Below are positions 55,711 through 64,000 of a stretch of DNA of 64,000 nt, piece by piece. A program made the translations under genes and the position numbers. How positions within the stretch are numbered: the first letter of the stretch is position 1; each line of letters begins with the position of its first letter. This stretch comes from Clostridium sp. 1001271st1 H5 (GTDB taxonomy: Bacteria; Bacillota; Clostridia; Lachnospirales; Lachnospiraceae): positions 310,001 to 374,000 of the forward strand of contig NZ_SPHO01000003.1 in the NCBI RefSeq assembly GCF_005845215.1, written 5' to 3'. Under the pieces are notes generated by a model. It was not told the DNA's origin. It worked only from the letters and a program-made list of their open reading frames with translations, and made no database searches.

Positions 55711-55758
55711 AAAAGGCTGGAACAGTAATCGGCGGATTGATTACGTTTCAGCCTTTTT
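55711..55758. terminator. Bidirectional terminator between convergent genes
   Basis: AAAAGGCTG (55711-55719) pairs with CAGCCTTTTT (55749-55758), and TAATC/GATTA-like inner bases extend the stem. T runs exist on both sides, so it can end both the ydcF-like and the minus-strand transcript. The minus-strand stop codon lies inside the right arm. Confidence 0.8.
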
Positions 55759-56017
55759 GTTTTTTCCTATACTCGTCAATCACGTACTTAGCCTTCTCAG
55801 CATATTCGCTGGGGGTATAAATATAGTACTGGATTTCCAGCTCAAGCCGTTCGCCCAGCCTGCCCATGAGCATGCCGGTCCGCCTGCTCCGGGCGCCTGT
55901 ATTGACAACCTTTACTTCATAAGGAATCTGTCCGGCTTTCAGGGCCTGCTGTACGGTGGCGTACAATTCCAGATTGTTGGTCATAAACACTTCTGCTTTT
56001 TTCTTTTTACCGAACAT
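55748..56017 (-). CDS. Small protein, possible DUF2007-like
   Basis: 89 residues with AGGAGG six bases before the start (minus strand), which supports it as real. The sequence VFMTNNLELYATVQQALKAGQIPYEVKVV resembles the DUF2007 type of small signal-transducing proteins, in which a short ferredoxin-like fold begins with such a strand-helix-strand, but this is a weak match by eye. Basic C-terminus (DEYRKKQKG). No cysteines or membrane segment. Confidence 0.7.
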   Translation of the reverse strand: MFGKKKKAEVFMTNNLELYATVQQALKAGQIPYEVKVVNTGARSRRTGMLMGRLGERLELEIQYYIYTPSEYAEKAKYVIDEYRKKQKG

Positions 56018-56302
56018 GGATGCCTCCTATTCTGTCATCGGAGGACCGGGACAGGGCTGTCTGCCGGCGGCCGTCCGCCTGTAATAAAATCAGGTTCTGT
56101 ATATATCTTATCATATTTCACAATAAATTCCATCAGAAAATATCCAATGGATAATCAAGACTATGAATTATCTACAATATATACAAAAACACAGGATGAG
56201 TTCAGAATATTGGACAATTTGCCAGGATTACGGATGGTTTAGGCGGCAGTGAGAGGATATAATGAGATTACAAACAAACACGGAAAAGACAGGGGGATGG
56301 GT
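56018..56302. other. Intergenic region before deoC
   Basis: About 285 bases shared by the divergent small gene and deoC. AT-rich around 56100-56200. No gene and no convincing promoter with consensus spacing was seen on the plus strand. Confidence 0.4.
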
Positions 56303-56968
56303 ATGACAAGGGAAGAGATTCTGGTCCATGTGGACCATACGCTGTTAAAGGCAGTCTCAACATGGGATGAAATACGGACACTCTGTGAGGAAGCCATTGA
56401 AAACCATACGGCTTCCGTCTGTATACCTCCCAGCTATGTAAAGCGGGTGGCGGAAGCCTATGGGGACAAGCTGAATGTGTGCACGGTCATCGGGTTTCCG
56501 CTGGGATACAACACCACGGAGACAAAGGTTTACGAAACCCAGAAGGCCCTGGCGGACGGAGCCGGGGAAGTGGACATGGTGGTAAACATCGGTGATGTGA
56601 AAAACGGCGGGTTTGCCAGGGTCACACGTGAAATCGAGGCGGTCAAAAAGGCAGCGGGGAACCATGTGGTAAAGGTAATCATCGAAACCTGCTATCTGAC
56701 AGAGGATGAGAAAAGAGAACTGTGCAAATGCGTAACGGACGGTGGGGCCGACTATATAAAGACTTCCACGGGATTCGGGACAGCAGGTGCCAGGATTGAG
56801 GATGTCAGGTTATTTAAGCAATACATTGGCGAGGGCGTGAAGATTAAGGCTGCGGGAGGCGTGAAGACCAGGGCGGATTTGGAAATGTTCCTGGAGGAAG
56901 GATGCGACCGTATAGGCACCAGCTCCGCCCTCAGGCTTTTAAGCGGACAGGAAGCGGGAACCTATTGA
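56303..56968 (+). CDS. deoC: Deoxyribose-phosphate aldolase
   Basis: 221 residues from the ATG at 56303, six bases after AGGGGG; an ATG at 56297 is too close to it. The enzyme splits 2-deoxyribose 5-phosphate to acetaldehyde and glyceraldehyde 3-phosphate, ending nucleoside breakdown. The Schiff-base lysines are visible in VVKVIIETCYL and DYIKTSTGF, with VIGFPLG and KAAGGVKT. Length is normal. It precedes the FbpA/AfuA-like transporter by 54 bases and may share its transcript. Confidence 0.96.
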   Translation: MTREEILVHVDHTLLKAVSTWDEIRTLCEEAIENHTASVCIPPSYVKRVAEAYGDKLNVCTVIGFPLGYNTTETKVYETQKALADGAGEVDMVVNIGDVKNGGFARVTREIEAVKKAAGNHVVKVIIETCYLTEDEKRELCKCVTDGGADYIKTSTGFGTAGARIEDVRLFKQYIGEGVKIKAAGGVKTRADLEMFLEEGCDRIGTSSALRLLSGQEAGTY

Positions 56969-57022
56969 TTTCTTATATCAAACATAAACCATATTAACAA
57001 AGTTTAAAGGAGGATAAAGGTA

Positions 57023-58141
57023 ATGAAAAAAAGAAGAATAATTCCGGTTTTATGCGCAGCAGCAGTGGCTGTCAGCCTGGCAGGCTGTTCAGGCGGTTCA
57101 GGTTCTGCAACAGAGAAAGGCGCTGACACCCAGGCGCCCAAGGCAGAGGCAGGTGCAGAGGCAGGGAAGGATGAGTCTGCTGAGGCAAAGAAGGAAGAGG
57201 GAGGCTCTGGTTCAGCCGACGAGAAGCTGATTATCTACAGCCCTCTTACAGAGTCCATGATTGATTCCATGCTGGCCATGTTCGAGGAGGACACGGGGAT
57301 TGACGCTGAGTGCCTGGCCATGGGCACCGGCGACGCGCTTAAGAGAATCCAGACAGAAGCCGATAACCCCCAGGCAGACATCCTTTGGTCAGGGACCATT
57401 GGAACCGTGAAGAATAAGAGCGAATACTTTGCGGATTACGTCACAACCAACGAGGATGCGTTCTATGATGAGTATAAGAACACAGAGGGCAATCTGACAC
57501 GTTTTGACACCATTCCGTCTGTTATCATGGTGAATACGGACCTGATTGGCGATATCAAGATTGAGGGATATGAGGACCTGCTGAATCCTGAATTAAAGGG
57601 CAAGATTGCATTTGCAGACCCTGCGGCCTCCTCCTCTTCCTTTGAGCATCTGGTAAACATGCTCTACGCAATGGGCGGCGGCAATCCTGACAATGGATGG
57701 GACTATGTAAAACAGTTCTGTGCACAGCTGGACGGCAAGCTGTTAGGCGGTTCTTCCGCAGTGTATAAGGGCGTTGCAGACGGAGAATACACCGTGGGAC
57801 TTACCTTTGAGCAGGGTTCTGCCCAGTATGTGGGCGCCGGCGCGCCGGTCAAGACCGTTTATATGAGCGAAGGCGTTATCTTCCGCGGCGACGGCGTATA
57901 CATCATCAAGGGCTGCCCCAATGAATCCAATGCCCAGAAGTTTGTGGACTGGCTCACCAGCAAGGACGTACAGGAATTCATGAATAATACCCAGTACAGA
58001 AGAACCATCCGCAAGGATGTGGAGGCAGGAGACGCCATGGTTCCCATGGACCAGATTAAGGTAATCCAGGACGACGAGACAGACACCGCGGCACACAAGT
58101 CTGAGTGGCTGGATGCGTTTAAGGAGCTGTTTACAGAGTAA
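57023..58141 (+). CDS. FbpA/AfuA-like ABC substrate-binding lipoprotein
   Basis: 372 residues. Signal peptide with lipobox LAGC (Cys22), an Ala/Glu/Lys-rich linker (to about 65), then a family binding fold beginning LIIYSPLTESMIDSMLAMFEEDTG. The family includes Fe(III) carriers (FbpA), sugar-phosphate (AfuA) and phosphoglycerate or phosphonate binders. The neighbouring tyrosines that bind iron in FbpA are not seen; the corresponding region reads GLTFEQGSAQYVGAGAPVK. This and deoC next door favour an organic phosphate ligand (inference). AAAGGAGG lies before the ATG. Confidence 0.88.
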   Translation: MKKRRIIPVLCAAAVAVSLAGCSGGSGSATEKGADTQAPKAEAGAEAGKDESAEAKKEEGGSGSADEKLIIYSPLTESMIDSMLAMFEEDTGIDAECLAMGTGDALKRIQTEADNPQADILWSGTIGTVKNKSEYFADYVTTNEDAFYDEYKNTEGNLTRFDTIPSVIMVNTDLIGDIKIEGYEDLLNPELKGKIAFADPAASSSSFEHLVNMLYAMGGGNPDNGWDYVKQFCAQLDGKLLGGSSAVYKGVADGEYTVGLTFEQGSAQYVGAGAPVKTVYMSEGVIFRGDGVYIIKGCPNESNAQKFVDWLTSKDVQEFMNNTQYRRTIRKDVEAGDAMVPMDQIKVIQDDETDTAAHKSEWLDAFKELFTE

Positions 58142-58239
58142 ACAAATCCGGACATCAGGTGTTGCATAACAGTACATACATCGGGGGCGTGGCTTAATAT
58201 GTCAGCCCCCTTCATTTTAGAGGAATTGAGGGGAAACGT

Positions 58240-59361
58240 ATGAGTGTTTCAATTGGAATTGACAATGTAGTGAAAAAATATGGGGACCTGACCATTATAC
58301 CGGACCTGTCCGCCTATATAAAAAATGGTGAATTCTTTACCCTGCTGGGACCATCCGGATGCGGCAAAACCACCCTGCTGCGCATGATTGCCGGATTTAA
58401 CAGCATAGAAGGGGGAACCATTCAGTTTGACGACAAGGTCATCAATGATATACCGGCCCAGAAAAGGAACATCGGCATGGTGTTCCAGAGCTATGCCATC
58501 TTTCCCCATCTGACGGTCCGTCAGAATGTGGAGTATGGCCTGAAAATCCGCAAGGTGCCAAAGGACCACATGAAGGAGCGGGTGGATGAAATCCTGAAGG
58601 TGGTAAAAATTGATGAATACCAGGACCGTCTGCCGGAGCGTCTGTCCGGCGGCCAGCAGCAGAGAGTTGCCCTGGCAAGGGCCATTGTTATCCATCCCCA
58701 GGTGCTTCTTATGGATGAGCCGCTGTCCAATCTGGATGCCAAACTGCGTATTGAGATGCGCAGCGCCATCCGTGATGTGCAGAAGCAGGTGGGTATTACC
58801 ACGGTTTACGTGACCCATGACCAGGAGGAAGCCCTTGCCATTTCAGACAGGATTGCAGTTATGAAGCTGGGCATTATCCAGCAGATTGGAAGTCCCCAGG
58901 ACATCTATGCAAGGCCCTACAATGCGTTTGTATCCACCTTTATCGGCCATTCCAATCTCTTTTTCGGAACCATAAAAAAACAGGGAAGCGTGCCTTCGGT
59001 TGTGTTTGCAAACGGGTACCATGTGGAAATGCCCAACCTGGTGGATACAGTGGCAGAGGGGCAGAAGGTGGTGGTGTCTGTCCGTCCCGAGGAATTTTCC
59101 CTGAATCCGGAAGGCATGGAATGCGAAATCATCAGCAGGACCTTCCTTGGCAAATACACCAACTACTTCCTGCGCTTTGAAGACGGCATGGTGCTGGATG
59201 ACCAGCCCAGCATTGAATACTCCCAGGATTTGGGCCATGTGGACCGCATCTTCGGAGTGGGAGAAAAGATACGCCTTAGACCGAACCCCAATAAAATCAA
59301 CGTGTTCACCGAGGACATGGAACAGAGTCTGATAAAGGATGTGAAGAGATATGACGAATAA
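58240..59361 (+). CDS. ABC transporter ATPase (FbpC/PotA type)
   Basis: 373 residues. Walker A GPSGCGKTTLLRM (about 36-48), signature LSGGQQQRVALARA, Walker B VLLMDEPLSNLDAK. The C-terminal domain (about 240-373) is a TOBE-type regulatory part. It couples ATP to the fused permease whose gene overlaps its end by 11 bases. Confidence 0.92.
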   Translation: MSVSIGIDNVVKKYGDLTIIPDLSAYIKNGEFFTLLGPSGCGKTTLLRMIAGFNSIEGGTIQFDDKVINDIPAQKRNIGMVFQSYAIFPHLTVRQNVEYGLKIRKVPKDHMKERVDEILKVVKIDEYQDRLPERLSGGQQQRVALARAIVIHPQVLLMDEPLSNLDAKLRIEMRSAIRDVQKQVGITTVYVTHDQEEALAISDRIAVMKLGIIQQIGSPQDIYARPYNAFVSTFIGHSNLFFGTIKKQGSVPSVVFANGYHVEMPNLVDTVAEGQKVVVSVRPEEFSLNPEGMECEIISRTFLGKYTNYFLRFEDGMVLDDQPSIEYSQDLGHVDRIFGVGEKIRLRPNPNKINVFTEDMEQSLIKDVKRYDE

Positions 59362-61003
59362 GAAAATCAGGTGGGACTTCTGGACCATCGTGACAGTGGT
59401 CATCATTGCCCTGTTTGCCCTCTTCCTTCTCTATCCGCTTATCAGCCTTTTCTTAAGCGGTTTCAAGGACACGGAGACAGGGGTGTGGACCATTGACAAC
59501 TATGCCAGGTTCTTTTCAAAGAAATACTATAAAAGCGCACTGCTCAACTCGTTTAAGCTGACCTTCAGCGTGACTGTGGTAGCCATTGTACTGGGGGTAC
59601 CCCTGGCCTACTTTATGTCGTTCTATAAGATTAAGGGTAAAGGAGTGCTGGAAATCCTGTTCATCATTTCAATGATGAGCCCCAACTTCATCGGCGCCTA
59701 TTCCTGGATACTGCTTCTGGGTAGAAGCGGAACCGTGACCCAGTTCTTAAAGGGCCTGGGTATCCATATGCCGTCCATTTACGGCTTTGGCGGAATGCTG
59801 CTGGTGTTTGCCCTTAAGCTGTATCCGTTTATCTATATGTATGTGTCGGGGGCCCTTAAGAAGATAGACGTGGCCCTGTCCGAAGCCGCGGAGAGCCTGG
59901 GATGCGGAGGACTGAAAAAGGTATTTACCGTCATCATGCCCCTGGTAACCCCGACCCTGATAGCGGCAGCCCTGCTGGTGTTCATGAACTGTATGGCTGA
60001 CTTTGGTACGCCTGCCCTGATTGGCGAGGGATACCGCGTCATGCCTACCCTGGTATATTCCGAGTTCGTGGGAGAGACAGGAGGCTCCGCCAACTTTGCA
60101 GCATGTATGGCAACCATCATGGTGGTAGTCACTGCGACAGTGTTCCTGCTGCAGAAATGGTATGTGAACACCAAGTCCTTTACCATGAGCTCCATGAGGC
60201 CCATCCAGCCCAAGGAAGTCCATGGCATCAAGGGATTTTTCATCCACCTGTTTATCTATCTGCTGGCAGCCACCTCCATCATACCCCAGTGCATGGTTGT
60301 GTATACCTCCTTCCGCGCTACCAAGATGCAGGTGTTTGTGGATGGTTTTTCCCTGGAAAGCTACCGCAAGGTGTTTTCCACTGCCATCCAGTCCATCAAG
60401 AATACATATCTGTACTGCCTGGCAGCCATTGTAATCATCGTGGTCCTGGGCATGCTCATTGCTTACCTGGCAGTGAGGCGCAAGAGCTGGCTCACCAACG
60501 CAATAGATACCATCGCCATGTTCCCTTACATCGTACCGGGTTCTGTCCTTGGTATCACGCTGCTGATTGCATTTAACCATCCTCCTATGATGCTGGCTGG
60601 TTCTGCCATCATCATGGTTATATCCCTGGTCATCCGGAGACAGGCCTATACGCTGCGCTCCAGCTCCGCCATCCTCTATCAAATCAGCCCGAGCATGGAG
60701 GAGGCTGCCATCAGCCTGGGGGATTCGCCCTCCATGTCCTTTGTAAAGGTGACGGCGAAAATGATGCTTCCCGGCGTTGCGTCCGGCGCCATATTAAGCT
60801 GGATTACGCTGATTAATGAACTCAGTTCTTCCGTCATGCTCTATACGGCCAACACAAGGACAATGTCAGTGGCCATTTACAATGAGGTTATCCGGGCCAG
60901 CTACGGTACCGCCGCTGCCCTGGCAACCATACTGACAGTTACCACCGTGGTATCCCTGCTCATCTTCTTCAAGGTGTCAGGCAATAAGGACGTGACAATG
61001 TAG
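59351..61003 (+). CDS. ABC transporter permease, fused two-domain (FbpB type)
   Basis: 550 residues with about twelve membrane helices, two permease halves joined in one chain, as in FbpB/AfuB. Each half has its docking loop: ALSEAAESLGCGGLKKVFTVIMPLV (about 175-199) and SMEEAAISLGDSPSMSFVKVTAKMMLP (about 448-474). It forms the whole channel, so no second permease gene is needed. Confidence 0.93.
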   Translation: MTNKKIRWDFWTIVTVVIIALFALFLLYPLISLFLSGFKDTETGVWTIDNYARFFSKKYYKSALLNSFKLTFSVTVVAIVLGVPLAYFMSFYKIKGKGVLEILFIISMMSPNFIGAYSWILLLGRSGTVTQFLKGLGIHMPSIYGFGGMLLVFALKLYPFIYMYVSGALKKIDVALSEAAESLGCGGLKKVFTVIMPLVTPTLIAAALLVFMNCMADFGTPALIGEGYRVMPTLVYSEFVGETGGSANFAACMATIMVVVTATVFLLQKWYVNTKSFTMSSMRPIQPKEVHGIKGFFIHLFIYLLAATSIIPQCMVVYTSFRATKMQVFVDGFSLESYRKVFSTAIQSIKNTYLYCLAAIVIIVVLGMLIAYLAVRRKSWLTNAIDTIAMFPYIVPGSVLGITLLIAFNHPPMMLAGSAIIMVISLVIRRQAYTLRSSSAILYQISPSMEEAAISLGDSPSMSFVKVTAKMMLPGVASGAILSWITLINELSSSVMLYTANTRTMSVAIYNEVIRASYGTAAALATILTVTTVVSLLIFFKVSGNKDVTM

Positions 61004-61066
61004 CTGTCATATGATAAACTGAACTGTGCAGTATTGTACAAAATTAACGGTAAAAGGTGCAGGCGT

Positions 61067-62764
61067 ATGAAGAAGCGAAAACAAACATGTTTCAGGGACG
61101 AAATCCGGAAAAGTTTGATTTTCCATGCGCTTGCACCTTGTTTTATATCGCTGGTGGTCCTTCTTCTGGTGTTTACCGCAGTGGGGTCCCAGCAGATTAT
61201 CCGCAAGAGCAGCACCATGCAGGACCATTTTTCCAGGGAGTTTGAGGGCGTTATTGACAGCTATGTGGACGAGAACAAGAAGGTGGCCGGGACCCTGGAT
61301 GTGGGGCTTTTTAAGGGACAGCCCTCCTATAAGACGGAGACCGTGTCGGACATTTACCGGTTCCTTAACAGCCAGGTCTACAGGGGGGATTATTACCTGT
61401 TTGACCAGGAACGGAATCTGGTTTTCTCCACCAACAGCCAGGCCAGCGTCATACAGTACATAGGCAATTACCTGCCCTGGAACACAACGGACCGGAATGA
61501 CAGTAAAAATGACTGTATCTTCATTTACGACAACACGGTGGTGGACGGCAGGGCGCTTCCGGCGTGGCTCATGTTCCAGACCGTTGTAAAGGACGGCAGG
61601 CTTCAGGGCTACAGCGGTTTTGTGCTGAAGGCCGATGCCTTTAAGGAACGGCTGGGAAACATGGAGCAGCCCGTGCTGCTGATTAATAAGTTCAACCGGC
61701 TGTTCACAGACGGAGTGTCCAGGTTTCAGAATGACCGGGGCAAGCTGGTGGAGGAATTCCGGGACGGCGGCAACCTGGTGCACCTGGATAACAGATGGTA
61801 CTATACCAACAGCGTGTCCGTGCTGGATAAGGAGGCCTCAGTACAGGTCATATATGACTGCACTTCCTTTGTACAGCTGTGCTTTATGTCCCTGGTGCTG
61901 GTGGGGTTCCTGGCACTGGCAGTGACCCTGGCCATTTACCGCAGCGCGGGCAAGGTGGCGGACAAGAAAACGGAAATCATATACGACCTCATAGGCGCCC
62001 TGGACCAGGTGGAGAAGGGGGATTTGGATGTGTCCCTGGAAATCACCTCCGGGGATGAGTTTGAACGCATCGGACATTCCTTCAACACCATGATTGGAAG
62101 CATACGCCATCTGCTGGCCAGGCATCAGGAGCTGGCAAAGGAAAATATGCTGGCAACGGTCCAGATTCTGGAGTCCCAGTTCAACCCCCATTTTCTCTTC
62201 AACACCCTGGAATCCATCCGGTATATGATAAAGTTCGGGCCGGGGGAGGCGGAGAAAATGCTGGTCAGCCTGTCCAGGATGCTGCGCTACAGCATCCAGA
62301 ACGGCAAGGATGTGGTGACGGTGAAGGAGGAGATGGATTTCATTAGCCGGTATCTGCAGGTTATGCTGTACCGGTACGGGGACCGGTTAAAATACAGCAT
62401 TGACCTGGAGGAGGGCAGCAAGGGTGCGTCCATACCAAGGATGACCCTGCAGCCTATTGTGGAGAATTCCATTAAGTACGGTTTTGGAGAGGACAGGGAC
62501 TGTCTGGAGATTCGCATCCGGACCAGAATACAAAACAGCGTCCTTTCCGTCATCATAGCGGACAACGGCGTGGGAATACGGCCTGAGCTCTTAGGGGAGC
62601 TGAGGGCCAATCTGGAACAGGGGCAGAACCAGACAGACCATATCGGTATTTATAATGTCCATAAGAGAATACGCCTGGTGTATGGAAGCAGGTATGGAGT
62701 TGGGATTGACAGTAAAATGGAAGAGGGGACAGTGGTGACGCTCCGGGTACCATGTGAGGAGTGA
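61067..62764 (+). CDS. Sensor histidine kinase (YesM type)
   Basis: 565 residues from the ATG at 61067 (AAAGGTG seven bases upstream). Order: membrane helix (about 20-42), extracytoplasmic sensor (about 45-265), second helix (about 270-292), HAMP (about 300-350), His_kinase domain with ESQFNPHFLFNTLESIRYM, and ATPase domain with QPIVENSIKYGF and ADNGVGI. It follows the transporter by 63 bases and probably senses the same ligand, perhaps through the binding protein. The RR gene begins right after it. Confidence 0.92.
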   Translation: MKKRKQTCFRDEIRKSLIFHALAPCFISLVVLLLVFTAVGSQQIIRKSSTMQDHFSREFEGVIDSYVDENKKVAGTLDVGLFKGQPSYKTETVSDIYRFLNSQVYRGDYYLFDQERNLVFSTNSQASVIQYIGNYLPWNTTDRNDSKNDCIFIYDNTVVDGRALPAWLMFQTVVKDGRLQGYSGFVLKADAFKERLGNMEQPVLLINKFNRLFTDGVSRFQNDRGKLVEEFRDGGNLVHLDNRWYYTNSVSVLDKEASVQVIYDCTSFVQLCFMSLVLVGFLALAVTLAIYRSAGKVADKKTEIIYDLIGALDQVEKGDLDVSLEITSGDEFERIGHSFNTMIGSIRHLLARHQELAKENMLATVQILESQFNPHFLFNTLESIRYMIKFGPGEAEKMLVSLSRMLRYSIQNGKDVVTVKEEMDFISRYLQVMLYRYGDRLKYSIDLEEGSKGASIPRMTLQPIVENSIKYGFGEDRDCLEIRIRTRIQNSVLSVIIADNGVGIRPELLGELRANLEQGQNQTDHIGIYNVHKRIRLVYGSRYGVGIDSKMEEGTVVTLRVPCEE

Positions 62765-62799
62765 TGCACACTCCCGGCGTAAAGATGGGGGAATCTGTC

Positions 62800-63621
62800 A
62801 TGTTATTAAAAGTAGTGATTGTGGAGGATGAGGAAATCATCAGAAAGGGGCTTACTTTTGCCCTGAACTGGCTGGATATGGGCTGCATCATTGTGGGCAC
62901 GGCCAAGGACGGGGCAGAGGGGCTGGAAACCATTCGGAGGGAACAGCCGGATATAGTGCTGACCGACATCAAGATGCCTAAGATGAACGGGCTTAAGATG
63001 ATAGAGACAGCCATAAAAGAACAGCATTTTTACAGTCTGGTGCTGACCAGCTATTCGGAGTTTGAACTGGCACGGCAGGCCATCCATATGGGGGTTACGG
63101 ACTATCTGCTAAAGCCTGTGGACGAGGATGAGTTAAAGGAATCCCTGGACAAAATCCGGCAGCAGATAGCCTATGCCAGCAAGTACGAGAAAATCGAGAA
63201 GATATCCCAGGACAGGATTCTGACTGTTTATGACGAGTGGAAGATATTTGACAGCGCAAAGAACAGCATGGACCCCTACGTAAAGAAGACCTATGAGTTC
63301 GTCAAACAGCATTATAAGGAAAAGGTGAGCATCAACCAGGTGGCGGAAAGCCTGGGGGTCAGCACCAGCTATCTCAGCAGGAAGCTGAAGGCAGGGCTTA
63401 ACACCACATTTGTGGACCTGTTAAACCAGTACAGGATTAAAAAAGCCCTGAACATGCTGAACCAGGGCACCATGCGGATTTATGAGATATCGGACGAACT
63501 GGGATTCAGCGAGTATAAACATTTCTGCAGCGTGTTTAAAAAATACACCAATGTGACGCCGTCGGAGTTTTTAAAGAACGGCGGCGTGGCTGTGGTGGGA
63601 GAGAAAGAAAGCCGTGGATGA
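62800..63621 (+). CDS. Response regulator with AraC-type output (YesN type)
   Basis: 273 residues from the ATG at 62800 (GGGGGA seven bases upstream). Receiver domain (1-125) with VEDEE at the start and Asp56 in IVLTDIKMPKMNG; the C-terminal half holds AraC helix-turn-helix units with NQVAESLGVSTSYLSRKLKAGL and ELGFSEYKHFCSVFKKYTNVTPSEF. It lacks the long middle region of the other YesN protein in the window. It likely activates the deoC/transporter genes upstream. Confidence 0.93.
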   Translation: MLLKVVIVEDEEIIRKGLTFALNWLDMGCIIVGTAKDGAEGLETIRREQPDIVLTDIKMPKMNGLKMIETAIKEQHFYSLVLTSYSEFELARQAIHMGVTDYLLKPVDEDELKESLDKIRQQIAYASKYEKIEKISQDRILTVYDEWKIFDSAKNSMDPYVKKTYEFVKQHYKEKVSINQVAESLGVSTSYLSRKLKAGLNTTFVDLLNQYRIKKALNMLNQGTMRIYEISDELGFSEYKHFCSVFKKYTNVTPSEFLKNGGVAVVGEKESRG

Positions 63622-63695
63622 AACGGTGGTCCGTATAAGGGACGATGGGACCAGGGTGTGAGACAGGCCGCGGGTAATGGGCACCGCAGGTAAAT

Positions 63696-63746
63696 AAAAG
63701 GCGCAGCTTTTTTGCATGTGACATGCAAAAGAGGATGCGCCTTTTT
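63696..63746. terminator. Intrinsic terminator after the response regulator gene
   Basis: AAAAGGCGCA (63696-63705) pairs with TGCGCCTTTTT (63736-63746). A second hairpin TTTTTTGCATG/CATGCAAAA fills the loop. T runs on both sides suggest it serves both directions. Confidence 0.85.
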
Positions 63747-63792
63747 GGCGGAATACAGGATATGGGAAGGGACGCCGCCCGGCGGGAGTGAG

Positions 63793-64000
63793 CTAAAGCG
63801 GTTTTTCTGCTGATTCCGCCAAAGGCCCTGCCTGGGACGGCGTAGCCGGCTGCGCCGGAACCAGCGGGTCCCTGATGCCGTATACCCGTTTCCACTCCTT
63901 TGTTCCCTCCACCTTCACTGCCTCGCAGCGGTTCAGGTTCAGGAATTTTACCAGCTCATAGCAGCTGACCCAGATTTCATTGTTGCTGTCCTTCTGGGAT
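63793..64000 (-). CDS. 3' end of an unknown gene, minus strand
   Basis: From the window edge the minus strand stays open for 68 codons and ends at a stop at 63793-63795. The peptide includes NEIWVSCYELVKFLNLNRCEAVKV and then REVEGTKEW-like and Pro/Ala-rich tail residues (DPLVPAQPATPSQAGPLAES). Codon use fits the neighbours. I do not recognise the family, and the start is outside the window. The shared terminator at 63696-63746 is on its 3' side. Confidence 0.55.
   Translation of the reverse strand, partial: SQKDSNNEIWVSCYELVKFLNLNRCEAVKVEGTKEWKRVYGIRDPLVPAQPATPSQAGPLAESAEKPL

Noticed and set aside
1..64000. CRISPR arrays, transposases, prophage genes, tRNA genes
   Set aside because: Looked for by eye on both strands; none with adequate evidence.

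Overview
The window looks like chromosomal DNA of a Gram-positive, gut-type Clostridia. I infer the Lachnospiraceae, probably near the Enterocloster (Clostridium) bolteae/clostridioforme group. The grounds are strong AGGAGG ribosome binding sites, a moderate-to-high GC content for a clostridium, the recA-recX-rny order, many lipoprotein sugar-binding proteins with YesM/YesN-type two-component systems, a Bacillus-type SOS box and a queT gene with a preQ1-I-like leader. No tRNA, rRNA, CRISPR array, prophage or insertion sequence was seen. Species assignment is inference only.

Layout. 1-3248: two NuoM/NuoL-like proton-pump subunits, the first cut by the window edge. 3421-4867: a lone MazF toxin, then a two-gene unit of a DUF134 regulator with a Cys-rich tail and a NifX-like protein with a His-rich tail. 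The unit sits behind a consensus promoter overlaid with two palindromes. 5161-14105 (minus strand): a glycan-use operon read as histidine kinase, response regulator, sugar-binding lipoprotein, two permeases and a GH2 glycosidase; it has no ATPase of its own. 14378-14925: preQ1 riboswitch candidate and queT. 15170-20310: murC, an array of DnaA boxes, dnaD-like and dnaC/dnaI-like primosome genes, and a PRPP synthetase. 20449-25300: a membrane acyltransferase, then recA (LexA-controlled), recX and rny.

25520-32474: four closely spaced genes with only sensory or regulatory content: a binding lipoprotein, a hybrid histidine kinase with two receiver domains, a GntR protein with two DNA-binding domains, and an AraC regulator. 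32590-36819: a small unknown protein, a regulator with two MerR domains next to an ABC-2 exporter, and a protein with tandem HD and HD-GYP domains. 36920-40789: a secreted cell-wall-binding-repeat protein, an M28-type peptidase and a GNAT acetyltransferase. 40976-45525: leuB-ilvD-ilvB for branched-chain amino acids. 45534-49345: serC-serA-DUF1015 behind its own promoter and a long structured leader; serB is absent and DUF1015 carries a DGHHR motif.

49548-54719: a complete sugar ABC transporter with its own UgpC/MsmK-like ATPase plus a TIM-barrel isomerase. That ATPase may also power the ATPase-less transporter at 7-10 kb. 54830-56017: a YdcF protein and a convergent small protein sharing a terminator. 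56303-63621: deoC, an FbpA/AfuA-like binding protein, ATPase and fused permease, and a YesM/YesN two-component pair, plausibly a sugar-phosphate uptake and sensing unit. 63793-64000: the 3' end of an unknown minus-strand gene.

The points most worth a second look are the DnaA-box array before the primosome genes, the regulatory-only operon at 25.5-32.5 kb, the DUF134/NifX pair with its double operator, the serC leader, and DUF1015 as a candidate for the missing serine step.
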